Part shown: positions 18,625 to 28,222 of the stretch, in pieces | Layout of the letters: each line of letters begins with the position of its first letter | Numbering within the stretch: the first letter of the stretch is position 1 | Origin: Chryseobacterium polytrichastri | Lineage (GTDB): Bacteria; Bacteroidota; Bacteroidia; Flavobacteriales; Weeksellaceae | Assembly: GCF_900142445.1 (NCBI RefSeq) | Contig: NZ_FRAV01000008.1 | Location: 62,001-126,000 of the forward strand | Reading direction: 5' to 3' | Length of the DNA: 64,000 nt | Translations under genes and position numbers: made by a program | Notes under the pieces: model-generated | Seen by the model: only the letters and a program-made list of their open reading frames with translations | Database searches by the model: none | What the model was told of the DNA's origin: nothing

Positions 18625-21600
18625 ATGAAGGATATGATATTTCCCAAATTAGAAGCATCAAGAAAAGAACTGTTAGATCTGGGGATGCGAAATACTTTAT
18701 TAAATTATAAAGTTCCGAAAGCTAGAGGACTTCATATCGTACAAGAGCAGTCAAGTTCCATCTATAATATTTTAGTTAAGCAAAATAAAAGCATGACCTT
18801 TTTAGGAAGGCCTGGAAAGGATGATAGTGATGAGTTGTTTGAATTGCCACCTTTATCAGATAACGAGCTGCAGGATGCCTATAATGATACCCGTTTGCAG
18901 ACTAATGAATCTGAACAAAAGCTCCAGACGAAAATTCTTAATACCTACTATGCTGCAAAAACCAGTATTGAAGAGCAAGGAGTGAATACCCTGTTTTTGT
19001 CGTTGGGTATGCTTCAATGGTTTGAGAAAGGGAACAATGAAGAAGTAAGATTAGCTCCATTAATTCTTGTTCCTGTTTCTTTAGAGCGCTCAAGTGCAAG
19101 TGAACGGTTTAGGCTGCGTTACACGGGTGGGGAAGTAGGTGCTAATTTATCTCTTCAAGCTAAAATGATGGCTGATTTCAACTTAACACTACCCAACCTT
19201 TCGGGGGAGGACGATCTCAGTGTTGTAGATTATTTCAAGGAAATTCAAGAACAAATAAAGCATTTTGAAAACTGGAAAGTTGATCATGATACTATCGAAT
19301 TGGGATTCTTTTCGTTTGGTAAATTCATGATATACCATGATTTAGATAGTACAATCTGGCCAGATCATAAAAAGCCTTTTGATCATCCTATTCTCCAATC
19401 TATATTTGGGGATGGTTTTACAGAGCCACAACCTACCGTTGGCGAAGATCACAGACTTGATGAAGAAACTGATGCTGATCAATTATTACAGGTAGTAGAT
19501 GCTGACAGTTCACAGGTTATAGCCATGTTAGCGGTTCACGAAGGCCGAAACATGGTCATCCAAGGACCACCAGGAACAGGAAAATCTCAAACCATTACCA
19601 ATATTATTGCTAACGCGGTAGGTAATGGTAAAAAGGTATTGTTTGTTGCTGAAAAAATGGCCGCTCTTGAAGTTGTAAAAAGGAGATTAGACAGTATAAA
19701 TCTAGGAGAGGCCTGTCTTGAATTACATAGCCATAAGGCCAATAAACGCGATTTGCATACTGAATTAAAGCGTATTTTGGAACTGGGTAGACCTACTGTG
19801 GCACATCTTGAAGAAGAAGTACGTTTGCTAAACCCAATGGTAAAAGAGCTTAACGCCTATTCTAGCGAAGTTAATAGTATGATAGGTCAGAGTGGACTTT
19901 CCGCTCATGAAGTCATGGGACATCTATTAAAAATAAACAATGAGAACAAAGATTATAGATTTCCTAAAATTATAGCTGATGATCTTTCTTCATGGGACTT
20001 TAGAAAGATTCATGATTATGAAATGATTGCAGAACAGATTCAGGTGAGACTCCATAAAATTGGTCAACCTGAAAAACTGATTTTTTATGGGACTGATTTA
20101 ACTGTATTTCTTCCAAAAGATGAAGAGGTTGCAAAAGACCTTATTCTAAAGCTAATACATACATCTGAAAAACTAATCAGCGTATCAAAAACCCTAAGTG
20201 AATTTTTAGAATTTCAGACGCCGGTAGATCTTCCAGAGGCTAAAAAGCTTCTAATGGTGGCAGAGTTGGTCATAAAAAATCCTGGTGTGTCTTCAATGGC
20301 TATTGATGACAGTGCTTGGCTAAACAATCAGGCTGACATTAATGATATTTTAGAAATTGGGGGAAGATTGAAAGAATTACACAATACCTATGATTCTGTT
20401 TTTATACCTGAAGCTTGGGAGCAGGATGTATTAGAAATAAGACAACATCTACTAGCAAATGGAAAAAAATGGTATAAATTTTTAATTGGTGATTATAAAA
20501 GTAGCGTTAAAAAGTTAGCAGCCTTACTCAATACAGTAGTACCGGATGATCTTCAAACAAAATTAGATTTTGTAAATGCATTAATGGAGGGCAGGAGGCT
20601 GGCTTCTTCTTTAGCAGCATATGATGCTTTAGCCAATAGAATCTTTAATAACCAATGGCAAAGACAAAAGTCTGATTGGACAGCATTAAAAGAAAAATCA
20701 ACCTATTTACAGAGTGTACATATTGCTATTCAACAAGCTCAGGTTCCAAAAGAAATTCTACAGGTTCTTGAAAAGAATAAAAGTATTGATTCTATTATCG
20801 AATATACGAATCTCTTAAGATATCAAATTGATGAACAAAGTAAAACCTTTATCGCTTTATTTAATCATCTTCATTTTGCAGGAAATGGCATTGAAAATTT
20901 TAAGTTATCAGTACAAGTTACTGTACTTCATAAATGGTTGGAGCAATTGCCTGAAATTCACAAAGTCATTTCATGGAATGTGCTAAAAGAAGATGTGGAA
21001 AAACAGGGTGCAGGATTTCTTATAAAAGCCGTTAATAGCTGGAGCGATGCTTCTTTGTATTTAAAGACAGCATTGCAGAAAACATGGTACGATCATCTTC
21101 TTGAACAAGCGATGTTAAATAGCGCTGTATTGAGAAAATTTGAACGTTCTACTCACGAAGAAATTATTTCTAAATTTAAAAGAACAGATGTCCTTCAGCA
21201 ATATTACAATAGGGCTAAAGTAGCTTTGAAGCATTGGGAAGGTGTACCAAAACAAGAAGGTGGCGGTCAAATTAATATACTAAAAAGCGAATTTAACAGG
21301 AAGGTAAGACATATGCCAATCCGAAAGCTTATACAGGAAGCAGGGTTGGCTATTCAGGCGATAAAACCAGTCATTATGATGAGTCCTATGTCTATTGCCA
21401 ACTTTCTATCTCCCGATAGTATTGATTTTGATTTGGTCATATTTGATGAGGCAAGTCAGGTTAGGCCTGTAGATGCATTAGGTGCTATATTACGAGGTAA
21501 GCAAATAGTAGTTGTTGGTGATACCAAACAAATGCCACCAAGTAGTTTTTTTGATAAATTGAATACAGATACTGAGGATGAGGAAAATGTTACCGCAGAT

Positions 21601-23277
21601 ATGCAGAGTATTTTAGGGATGTGTGATGCTCAGGGAGCACCTCAGCGTATGTTGCGTTGGCATTACCGCAGCAGGCACGAATCGCTGATCAGCTTATCCA
21701 ACCAAGAGTTTTATGAAAATAAACTTATTATATTTCCCAGTCCTGGCTCAAAAAACCGAATGGGATTATCATTTAATCACCTCCCTGACACATTTTACGA
21801 TAAAGGAAAAACAAGAACTAATCCCAAAGAAGCAGAAAAAGTTGCTGATGCTGTAATTCAACATGCTCTTAAAACACCAAAGTTAAGTCTGGGGGTTGTG
21901 GCTTTTAGTACTGCACAAATGCAGGCTATACAAAATGAAATAGAATTAAGACGAAGAAAAAATCCGGAAGTGGAAAGTTATTTCAGGGCACATACAGATG
22001 AACCCTTTTTTGTCAAAAATCTTGAAAATGTTCAGGGTGATGAAAGAGACGTTATTTTTATAAGCATAGGATATGGAAGAACGGAAGACGGAAAAGTGCC
22101 GATGAGTTTTGGACCTCTTAATAATGAAGGAGGTGAACGAAGATTAAATGTATTAATTACCAGAGCGAAGAGTCGTTGTGAGGTATTTACAAATATTACT
22201 GCAGCAGATATGACCCTGGGATCCAATGCTAAATTTGGAGTCAGGGCATTAAAAAGTTTCTTATATTTTGCTCAATATGGTAAGTTTGAAAGTGACAAAG
22301 ATGAACTGCCATATCAACCACAACCATTTGAAGAAGTTGTTGCAGAAGCGCTGAGGAATGAAGGATATATTGTTCGTGAAAAAGTGGGGTCAGCAGGATT
22401 TTATATTGATTTGGCCATTGTAGATGCAGATAATCCAGGAAGATATCTATTGGGAGTTATTTGTGATGGCAGATCCTATCAGGCTGCGAAGTCAACGCGT
22501 GATAGAGATCGGTTACGAAATACAGTACTTGAAGGAATGGGTTGGAACTTACTCAATGTATGGAGCCTTGATTGGTTCAGAAACCCTTCTGGAGAAATAA
22601 AATTACTTATTGAAACTATTGAAAAGGCTAGAATACAAGCAGAGCATAATGATATTATTGAAGAAGAATTGATGGAGGATCTTAAAAATCTCATCCGTGA
22701 AGCACCTCTCGAAGAGCATCCTGTAGTGTATCCAATGTATGAGCAGAAAATTTTATCTTCAGAAATTGCAAATCAAGAATTACATCTCCATCCTTTAGGA
22801 AAGCTAAGTGCATGGATCCAAGAAGTTGTTATAACGGAGAGCCCTATCCATTTTGAAGAAATGGCAAGAAGGATAGCTGATGCAAATGGAATATCGAAGA
22901 TAGGCAGTAGAGTGCGTGCATCGATAACCAGCGCTACTGAATATGCGGTTGATAGTGGTCTTATTATTAAAAAAGGTGATTTTTTATGGCATCCCCAAAA
23001 TGAACTATCTACCATTAGAGATAGGAGTTTGCTGTCCCCTAATTCAAAGAAAATAATGCTCATTGCACCTGAAGAAATTAACCTTGCTATTATAAAAGTG
23101 GTTAGTGATTCAGTAGCTATACAACCTGATAATGCAGCTCCGCTCATTTCTAAACTTCTTGGGTATTCACGTGTTACAGAGGATATTAAAAAATGTATTC
23201 TTGAAACGATAGAATACAGTAAGGTAATCGGAAGTATCTATCAGGATGGGGTGTTTTTAAAAATAACTGAAAAGTAG
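18625..23277 (+). CDS. DUF4011-helicase-nuclease-DUF3320 giant protein (Hhe-type defence candidate)
   Basis: A 1550-residue multidomain protein. An N-terminal DUF4011-type region starts LEASRKELLDLGMRNTLLNY. An SF1 helicase follows, with Walker A GPPGTGKSQTITNI near residue 313, Walker B VIFDEASQ near 940, and later motifs GDTKQMPP, WHYRSRHESL and VQGDERDVIFISI. A Vsr/MTES_1575-like endonuclease domain lies at about 1235-1325 (FYIDLAIVD, LGVICDGRSYQ) and a DUF3320 region at about 1380-1440. This domain order matches the single-gene anti-phage system known as Hhe. Motifs look intact. Its neighbours are not other defence genes, so activity against phage is inference. Confidence 0.85.
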   Translation: MKDMIFPKLEASRKELLDLGMRNTLLNYKVPKARGLHIVQEQSSSIYNILVKQNKSMTFLGRPGKDDSDELFELPPLSDNELQDAYNDTRLQTNESEQKLQTKILNTYYAAKTSIEEQGVNTLFLSLGMLQWFEKGNNEEVRLAPLILVPVSLERSSASERFRLRYTGGEVGANLSLQAKMMADFNLTLPNLSGEDDLSVVDYFKEIQEQIKHFENWKVDHDTIELGFFSFGKFMIYHDLDSTIWPDHKKPFDHPILQSIFGDGFTEPQPTVGEDHRLDEETDADQLLQVVDADSSQVIAMLAVHEGRNMVIQGPPGTGKSQTITNIIANAVGNGKKVLFVAEKMAALEVVKRRLDSINLGEACLELHSHKANKRDLHTELKRILELGRPTVAHLEEEVRLLNPMVKELNAYSSEVNSMIGQSGLSAHEVMGHLLKINNENKDYRFPKIIADDLSSWDFRKIHDYEMIAEQIQVRLHKIGQPEKLIFYGTDLTVFLPKDEEVAKDLILKLIHTSEKLISVSKTLSEFLEFQTPVDLPEAKKLLMVAELVIKNPGVSSMAIDDSAWLNNQADINDILEIGGRLKELHNTYDSVFIPEAWEQDVLEIRQHLLANGKKWYKFLIGDYKSSVKKLAALLNTVVPDDLQTKLDFVNALMEGRRLASSLAAYDALANRIFNNQWQRQKSDWTALKEKSTYLQSVHIAIQQAQVPKEILQVLEKNKSIDSIIEYTNLLRYQIDEQSKTFIALFNHLHFAGNGIENFKLSVQVTVLHKWLEQLPEIHKVISWNVLKEDVEKQGAGFLIKAVNSWSDASLYLKTALQKTWYDHLLEQAMLNSAVLRKFERSTHEEIISKFKRTDVLQQYYNRAKVALKHWEGVPKQEGGGQINILKSEFNRKVRHMPIRKLIQEAGLAIQAIKPVIMMSPMSIANFLSPDSIDFDLVIFDEASQVRPVDALGAILRGKQIVVVGDTKQMPPSSFFDKLNTDTEDEENVTADMQSILGMCDAQGAPQRMLRWHYRSRHESLISLSNQEFYENKLIIFPSPGSKNRMGLSFNHLPDTFYDKGKTRTNPKEAEKVADAVIQHALKTPKLSLGVVAFSTAQMQAIQNEIELRRRKNPEVESYFRAHTDEPFFVKNLENVQGDERDVIFISIGYGRTEDGKVPMSFGPLNNEGGERRLNVLITRAKSRCEVFTNITAADMTLGSNAKFGVRALKSFLYFAQYGKFESDKDELPYQPQPFEEVVAEALRNEGYIVREKVGSAGFYIDLAIVDADNPGRYLLGVICDGRSYQAAKSTRDRDRLRNTVLEGMGWNLLNVWSLDWFRNPSGEIKLLIETIEKARIQAEHNDIIEEELMEDLKNLIREAPLEEHPVVYPMYEQKILSSEIANQELHLHPLGKLSAWIQEVVITESPIHFEEMARRIADANGISKIGSRVRASITSATEYAVDSGLIIKKGDFLWHPQNELSTIRDRSLLSPNSKKIMLIAPEEINLAIIKVVSDSVAIQPDNAAPLISKLLGYSRVTEDIKKCILETIEYSKVIGSIYQDGVFLKITEK

Positions 23278-23300
23278 TCTTAAGTATATTGAATTGAATA

Positions 23301-23350
23301 TTTTTATTAAAACGAAGTTTCTTACATAAGAATCCTCGTTTTAATAAAAA
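23301..23350. terminator. long symmetrical hairpin
   Basis: TTTTTATTAAAACGA (23301-23315) pairs perfectly with TCGTTTTAATAAAAA (23336-23350), and the loop can extend the stem with TTCTTA/TAAGAA. The A/T-rich flanks make it a terminator for the helicase gene in the plus direction and potentially in both directions. Confidence 0.75.
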
Positions 23351-23508
23351 TTTACATATGGTGCTAGATCATACATTCTACTATTTTCTATCTGAAATTA
23401 CTGTTTTTTTAGATAGATATCTTTTTTATGAGGAACTTTGATAAAGAAAATAGGTAAATTGAAAGAGTAGCCAACTGACGCTTAGCTTCTCTATTTTTGT
23501 TTTTTAAA

Positions 23509-23907
23509 ATGATTGCTGGCTTAGGAGGGGCTATTGCCCTAAACCTATTACACGAAATTATTAGGAAAAACTTTGACAATGTTCCCCAAGTACATAAAGT
23601 GGGAGAAGAGGCCTTAAATAAGGCGTTGAACAAAGTAGAGATGAAAATAACAGATCATGATCAACTGTATGCTGCTACCTTAGCAGGGGATGTTATAGGG
23701 AATGGCTTATATTATGCTACCACTGCTACCACAGGATTTAGTATCGCTTCGGGGGTCACGGCAGGATTAGGGGTAGTCCTGTTGCCTAAGAAAATGGGAC
23801 TCGATGATTCTCCAGTTGCAGAAATCAATCAAAAGAAAGTCATGACGGTTGTTTATTATCTTTTTGGTGCAGTAGTAACAAAATTAATCTATGATAAGAT
23901 AAAATAA
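23509..23907 (+). CDS. small hypothetical membrane protein
   Basis: A 132-residue protein I do not recognise by name. The start is the ATG at 23509; a TTG four codons earlier is possible. It has hydrophobic segments at the N-terminus (IAGLGGAIALNLL), in the middle (TTGFSIASGVTAGLGVVLL) and near the C-terminus (VVYYLFGAVVTKLIY). It is separated from the helicase gene by a strong terminator, so probably has its own transcript, and converges on the SDR gene. Function unknown. Confidence 0.65.
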   Translation: MIAGLGGAIALNLLHEIIRKNFDNVPQVHKVGEEALNKALNKVEMKITDHDQLYAATLAGDVIGNGLYYATTATTGFSIASGVTAGLGVVLLPKKMGLDDSPVAEINQKKVMTVVYYLFGAVVTKLIYDKIK

Positions 23908-23972
23908 TAGTTAGTCTCGTATTATTTTATATCTTTTAAAGCGATCAGCGTTTGATAAATTATAAAAAATAT

Positions 23973-24016
23973 AAATAATTAATTCCAAAGTAATAGTACT
24001 TTGGAGTTAATTATTT
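23973..24016. terminator. bidirectional terminator between convergent genes
   Basis: A 20-base stem: AAATAATTAATTCCAAAGTA (23973-23992) with TACTTTGGAGTTAATTATTT (23997-24016), one G-U pair and a four-base loop. It sits between the ends of the 23509 (plus) and SDR (minus) genes and can end both. Confidence 0.85.
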
Positions 24017-24037
24017 AATGAAAGTTTTTGTATCAAA

Positions 24038-25015
24038 TTATGGTTGACCGCTTCCACCGGCTGAACCATAGATCTGTCCTGTTGCAAAACTTCCATCATT
24101 ATCTGCAAACTGTACAAATATAGAAGCTAATTCTGCAGGTTGTCCTGGTCTTCCTAAGGGGGTATCCTCACCAAATTTCACTAAGTTTTCTTGAGTCTGA
24201 CCACCACTTACTTCTAAAGCGGTCCATACAGGTCCTGGCGCTACACCATTTACTCTGATGCCTTTTGGTCCTAATTGTTTCGCTAGAGATTTTACGTAAC
24301 TGGTAGTTGCTGCTTTTGTCTGTGCATAATCATATAAGTCAGCTGAAGGATCATAAGCTTGGACGGAAGATAGTCCAATAATACTGGAACCTGGTTTCAA
24401 ATGTGGCAATGCAGCTTTTGTGATCCAGAAGGGCGCATAGATGTTGGTTTTCATTGTTCTGTCAAAGTCCTCTGTACTGATATCCAGAATGGATTCATTT
24501 GTTTTTTGATGACCTGCATTATTTACCAATATATCCAAACCTCCTAACTGGTTGACCGCTTCAGAAACTAATTTCTGACAAAATGCTTCATCCCTTATAT
24601 CTCCAGGTATGGCTATGGCGTTTCGGCCTGCTTTTTTTATTAAATCGATCACTTCAATAGCGTCAGATTCCTCATCTGGCAGGTAATTGATAGCAACGTC
24701 TGCACCTTCTCTGGCGAATGCAATAGCGGCAGCACGACCAATACCAGAATCTCCCCCCGTTACAAGGGCTTTTCTACCATTCAATCTCCCGGAACCTACA
24801 TAACTTTCCTCTCCGTGATCTGGAACAGGATCCATTTTACCGGCTAATCCGGGAAAAGGCTGGAACTGTTTGTTAAATGGTGGTTGTGGATGTTTAGTGG
24901 TGGGGTCTTCCAAACGGGATTGTTCTTCGTTTTCCTGATCATCTGATGGGATAGCTGGGTTAATAAGGGTTGCTAATTTGTCAATTGCTTCTCTTCTTGT
25001 AATTTGTTCGTCCAT
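24038..25015 (-). CDS. short-chain dehydrogenase/reductase (YhdG/YhxC-like)
   Basis: A 325-residue NAD(P)-dependent SDR. It has an N-terminal extension of about 80 residues rich in proline and acid groups, then the Rossmann motif TGGDSGIG, the NNAGH motif and the catalytic YAQTK. The extension and the GxxxGQP C-terminus match stress-associated SDRs such as YhdG/YhxC/YdaD, which are linked to general stress in other bacteria. The start is the ATG at 25013-25015 (MDEQITRREA); the longer frame adds non-conserved residues. Substrate unknown. Confidence 0.88.
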   Translation of the reverse strand: MDEQITRREAIDKLATLINPAIPSDDQENEEQSRLEDPTTKHPQPPFNKQFQPFPGLAGKMDPVPDHGEESYVGSGRLNGRKALVTGGDSGIGRAAAIAFAREGADVAINYLPDEESDAIEVIDLIKKAGRNAIAIPGDIRDEAFCQKLVSEAVNQLGGLDILVNNAGHQKTNESILDISTEDFDRTMKTNIYAPFWITKAALPHLKPGSSIIGLSSVQAYDPSADLYDYAQTKAATTSYVKSLAKQLGPKGIRVNGVAPGPVWTALEVSGGQTQENLVKFGEDTPLGRPGQPAELASIFVQFADNDGSFATGQIYGSAGGSGQP

Positions 25016-25473
25016 ATGTGATTGTAATTTGATGTTATAAGATGTTATTGATTCATAATATAAGCAATACCTATTCCAGTAATTGAGAGGAATACATATA
25101 AAATAATGCAAATGTTTTTGTTTTGATGCATTAAAAATTTTTTATAAACCCTCTCAGTAAATATTGCTAAATCCAGGTGTCGTTAATCATATATATCGAA
25201 GCCCAATGTAAATGTGATGTAGGTCACATAATAGATTGTTAAATACGGCCGTACTTTGTGGTACTATTTACAGAAAAAGTAACGAGGAATGGCAAGTATA
25301 CCTTTGGCGAACTGATGAGTAGAGACTTTATTTTACATATCTACGAGTATACTCGAACTGAAAATGAAATATGATAAGTCTGAAAAAGATGAGTTCATCA
25401 TTATATGTTAGGGAACCAAGTATAATAACTCTTCGAATAATAAAGTGTTATATATAAGAAAATTAATAGTTAA
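25016..25473. other. divergent intergenic region between SDR and cupin genes
   Basis: About 460 bases with no coding frame longer than a few codons. No clear TAnnTTTG box was found; TACGGCCGTA at about 25245 is a ten-base palindrome that might be a regulator site. Confidence 0.35.
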
Positions 25474-25971
25474 ATGATTATGAAAAAGATAAATTCTTTC
25501 AAATTTCTATTTTGCAGTATGGTATGGCTAGGAGTTCAGTATACCAAGGCACAAAGTTTACAAAATGACAAGGTGGGTGATATCTATGCAGAAGATATCA
25601 AATGGTCGGCGTTTCCATCTTTTCCTCCAGAAGCCCGACTTGCTGTTTTGATTGGGGATCCAAAGAAGGAAGGTCCTTATGTGGTAAGGGTGAGACTTCC
25701 TTCCAATGTCGTATTAATGCCTCATAAACATCCTGAAACGAGAGTGTATACGGTTATTAGCGGCGTATTTTATATTGGTATTGGAGAAAAGTATGATCCG
25801 ACAAAATTAAAGGCTTATCCGCCGGGAAGCGTGTTTGTACTTCCTGCTAATACACCTCATTTTCATTGGGCTAAATCAGGAGGCTATGAAACACAGGTGA
25901 GTGCGTATGGTCCATTAGGTATTAGCTATATAAATCCTTCAGACGATCCCAGCGGTGAAAAAACAAAATAG
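25474..25971 (+). CDS. secreted cupin-domain protein
   Basis: A 165-residue protein with a signal peptide (MKKINSFKFLFCSMVWLG) and one cupin barrel. Metal-ligand type motifs are visible: PHKHPETRVYTVISG (motif 1) and LPANTPHFHWAK (motif 2). It resembles periplasmic ChrR/DUF4437-like cupins; the reaction and metal are unknown. The ATG at 25480 is an equally good start. It stands alone. Confidence 0.8.
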   Translation: MIMKKINSFKFLFCSMVWLGVQYTKAQSLQNDKVGDIYAEDIKWSAFPSFPPEARLAVLIGDPKKEGPYVVRVRLPSNVVLMPHKHPETRVYTVISGVFYIGIGEKYDPTKLKAYPPGSVFVLPANTPHFHWAKSGGYETQVSAYGPLGISYINPSDDPSGEKTK

Positions 25972-26037
25972 TTGTATACAATTGGTTAGAGTAGGGGGTT
26001 GCTATAATCGATAATACAGGTTCTATTGTTGTTCTTG

Positions 26038-26457
26038 TCATTCTTTATCTGATGTATATTTCATATTATTAAAACATAGAAAATTACCTACTACAATCAG
26101 TATCCAGACAGGGGAAGCGAAAATAAGTGAAAAAATAAAAGTGGGTATTATTCCTTTTAACCCTGCTGTTATCATGTTATCAGAGGGTAGCCTGATTGCG
26201 ATCGAAGTAAAAATACAGGCTACTAGCATAGAGGCGAAACCAGTAACTACGGCTGTAAAAACTATTTTGATTTTGGTTGGTTTGTATTTTTGCTTGTTTG
26301 TTGTAAGAAAAGCAAATGCATAAATCGCAGTAGTACCGAGTGAAATTAGAAAACGGTAAATGATGGAGGTATCTGCTAGAAATGCTAATAAGACCAAATT
26401 TCCTATGATCAGATTGAACATCACACAAATGATAAATAACGTTACATTTTTATTCAT
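26038..26457 (-). CDS. hypothetical four-helix membrane protein
   Basis: A 139-residue protein with four predicted membrane helices (starting at about residues 5, 35, 68 and 108) and short charged loops. I do not recognise a family. It lies downstream, on the same strand, of a copy of the 15-base boundary motif at 26713. Confidence 0.6.
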   Translation of the reverse strand: MNKNVTLFIICVMFNLIIGNLVLLAFLADTSIIYRFLISLGTTAIYAFAFLTTNKQKYKPTKIKIVFTAVVTGFASMLVACIFTSIAIRLPSDNMITAGLKGIIPTFIFSLIFASPVWILIVVGNFLCFNNMKYTSDKE

Positions 26458-26871
26458 TTTTTTCGGTTATCTAATTTTTTATTAAGATATACAAAATCCA
26501 TGTGCCCTAAAAATATTCGAATCGTTAGTCAATGGGGAATGCGTGACTACAAAATAATCATAATTTTTTTTGTAAGAAACATGATTCAGAGACAATCTTT
26601 GCTGGGCCATCACATAGCCCTGAATGCGTTTTGGCTCCTGAATTTGCAGTGTCTCATTATTAAACTTTCATATTCTCCTTATTTATGTCTGTGAATGATG
26701 CTCTTACGTAAAATCGTTTTTGAGATTTATTCATATCTCTTATCAATAAGAATCGACTTGGTTATATGAAGAAATTTTAGCTAAAAAGTTCAATATAATT
26801 TCTAAAATTAAACCTTGTACAGATGTTTGATAGAAATAATCCAGGCGTGCTCTAGTGACAAACCAATGTTT
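26458..26871. other. intergenic region with a boundary-motif copy
   Basis: About 410 bases between the membrane-protein gene and the Sel1 gene. The only notable feature is a one-base-shorter copy of the boundary motif at 26713-26726. The plus frame at 26500-26694 has no recognisable product and I did not call it. Confidence 0.4.
26713..26726 (-). repeat. boundary motif copy 1 (T5 variant)
   Basis: ATCGTTTTTGAGAT on the plus strand: the array motif with five instead of six T. It is 15 kb left of the main array but in the same orientation, between two minus-strand genes. Confidence 0.6.
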
Positions 26872-27567
26872 TTAGTTAATCATTTTTTTTCGTCCAATTA
26901 TTATTAAAAGTTCTTGTGCAGAACGGTGGTCTCCGTTTTTGTCTGCAAGTTCTAAATATTGTCTTGCTTTGTCAATTGATTGCTCAACGATTTCCCCTTC
27001 CAAATAGATTTTACCAATCAAATAATTTGCTTCATCGACTTCATATTCAGAATTTTTGCCTATTTTTATTTTCTCGAATATCTTTAATGCCTTCATTTTA
27101 TATTTTGTTGTCCCAATAGCATAATAATGAGATAAACCGATTGAAAGCTCTTGGAAAAATTCACTTGAAGGATTTGCTTTTTTATAAAGTTCAAATGCTT
27201 TTTTAAAATTTTGTTTATTTCGATATTCAATTCCTAGACTATGAGTTGCAGTTGTTGATCCTTCATTCATCGCCTTTTCATATAGCTGCATTGCTAATTC
27301 TATATTTTTTTCACAATATAAATATTCGCCGTTGCTTAAATAGTCGGCATATTTTTCTATTCCATCTAAATTTCCATTTTCATACGATTTTTTTATCCAT
27401 TCAAATGCTAACTGTGGTTGAATTTGTACAATTTCAATGTTATCAATTGTCAACCCGTTATCATACCAATATGCAACGTCATTCATTGCATTGGTATTGC
27501 CACTCTCAGCTTTTTTAAGTAGAGAGTTCCAATCGTCAGTGGTTGTTATTTTAAAAGTTTTAGTCAT
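26872..27567 (-). CDS. Sel1/TPR-repeat protein
   Basis: A 231-residue soluble protein built of Sel1-like repeats: AMNDVAYWYDNG, GIEKYADYLSNGE, ATHSLGIEYRN, GLSHYYAIGT, NYLIGKIYLEGE and a final SAQELLIII. There is no signal peptide, so it is cytoplasmic. Such proteins mediate protein contacts and occur often as accessory or immunity genes. The gene is solitary. Function unknown. Confidence 0.8.
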   Translation of the reverse strand: MTKTFKITTTDDWNSLLKKAESGNTNAMNDVAYWYDNGLTIDNIEIVQIQPQLAFEWIKKSYENGNLDGIEKYADYLSNGEYLYCEKNIELAMQLYEKAMNEGSTTATHSLGIEYRNKQNFKKAFELYKKANPSSEFFQELSIGLSHYYAIGTTKYKMKALKIFEKIKIGKNSEYEVDEANYLIGKIYLEGEIVEQSIDKARQYLELADKNGDHRSAQELLIIIGRKKMIN

Positions 27568-28060
27568 CTCTTAGTTATTTTTATTGTGTCACAATACACT
27601 TGCTATCAAATTTTCAAGACTTTACGTTCGGGCGGGAAATTAGAGCACAAAAGACGAGATTAAAATTCAATTGAAAAATTCCCGTTAAGTTTTTTACTGA
27701 AGCCCGTCTGAAGGAAAACCCTTGTTGCCTGCAATTTTTTGTCATTCTAACCTAAGTAATATTGCTGCGTTCTAAATTTCTCAATTCCTTTTTTCAAATT
27801 CTTTTTCTAAATTGTTAATATACGGTTTGTGATTAAAATTACTAGTAACAACTAAATTACACATTGTTTTAATATAAAATATATGTAATTCCAGTAATTT
27901 TTTGCCGGATTTACATATGATTTTATAATTCAGTTTGTTATTTTTGAATAAACGTGTATATTTAAAAATGATTTTCAAAATTTTGCATTTTCTGGTGTAA
28001 ACATAATAATATTATAGTTTCTAATTTAAATCAATCTTTAAAATCAAAATATTGAAATTG
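27568..28060. other. intergenic region with palindromic remnants
   Basis: About 490 bases. At 27625-27755 there are facing GC-rich segments (TTCGGGCGGGAA, then TTCCCG and AGCCCG) and CTTGTTGCCTGC, which faintly resemble the attC-like sites further right but do not fold as well. A 65-codon minus frame (27781-27978) has no ATG start. I call no gene. Confidence 0.35.
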
Positions 28061-28195
28061 CTATAAATGTCTCTTCATTTCTGAATTTAAGGAATCTGAA
28101 ATTTCTGTTCTGACTTTATCTTTCTTTGATTTAGTAGATTGTTTACAGGAAAAAAATCCTATTATAGCAAAACTTAATATAATTATATGACCCAC
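28061..28195 (-). CDS. small putative lipoprotein
   Basis: A 44-residue frame starting at GTG (28193-28195): a hydrophobic stretch, then the lipobox-like GFFSC at residues 13-17, then a charged tail (KQSTKSKKDKVRTEI). An in-frame TAA just upstream of the GTG limits the start. It follows the DUF5694 gene by 27 bases on the same strand and could be co-transcribed. The N-terminus has little positive charge, so it may instead be a remnant. Confidence 0.4.
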   Translation of the reverse strand: MGHIIILSFAIIGFFSCKQSTKSKKDKVRTEISDSLNSEMKRHL

Positions 28196-28222
28196 TAAAT
28201 TTTAGTCAACATTTTTTAATAT

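Noticed and set aside
27781..27978. 65-codon minus-strand frame
   Set aside because: No ATG start, very AT-rich codons; kept only as a possible remnant beside a weak palindrome.
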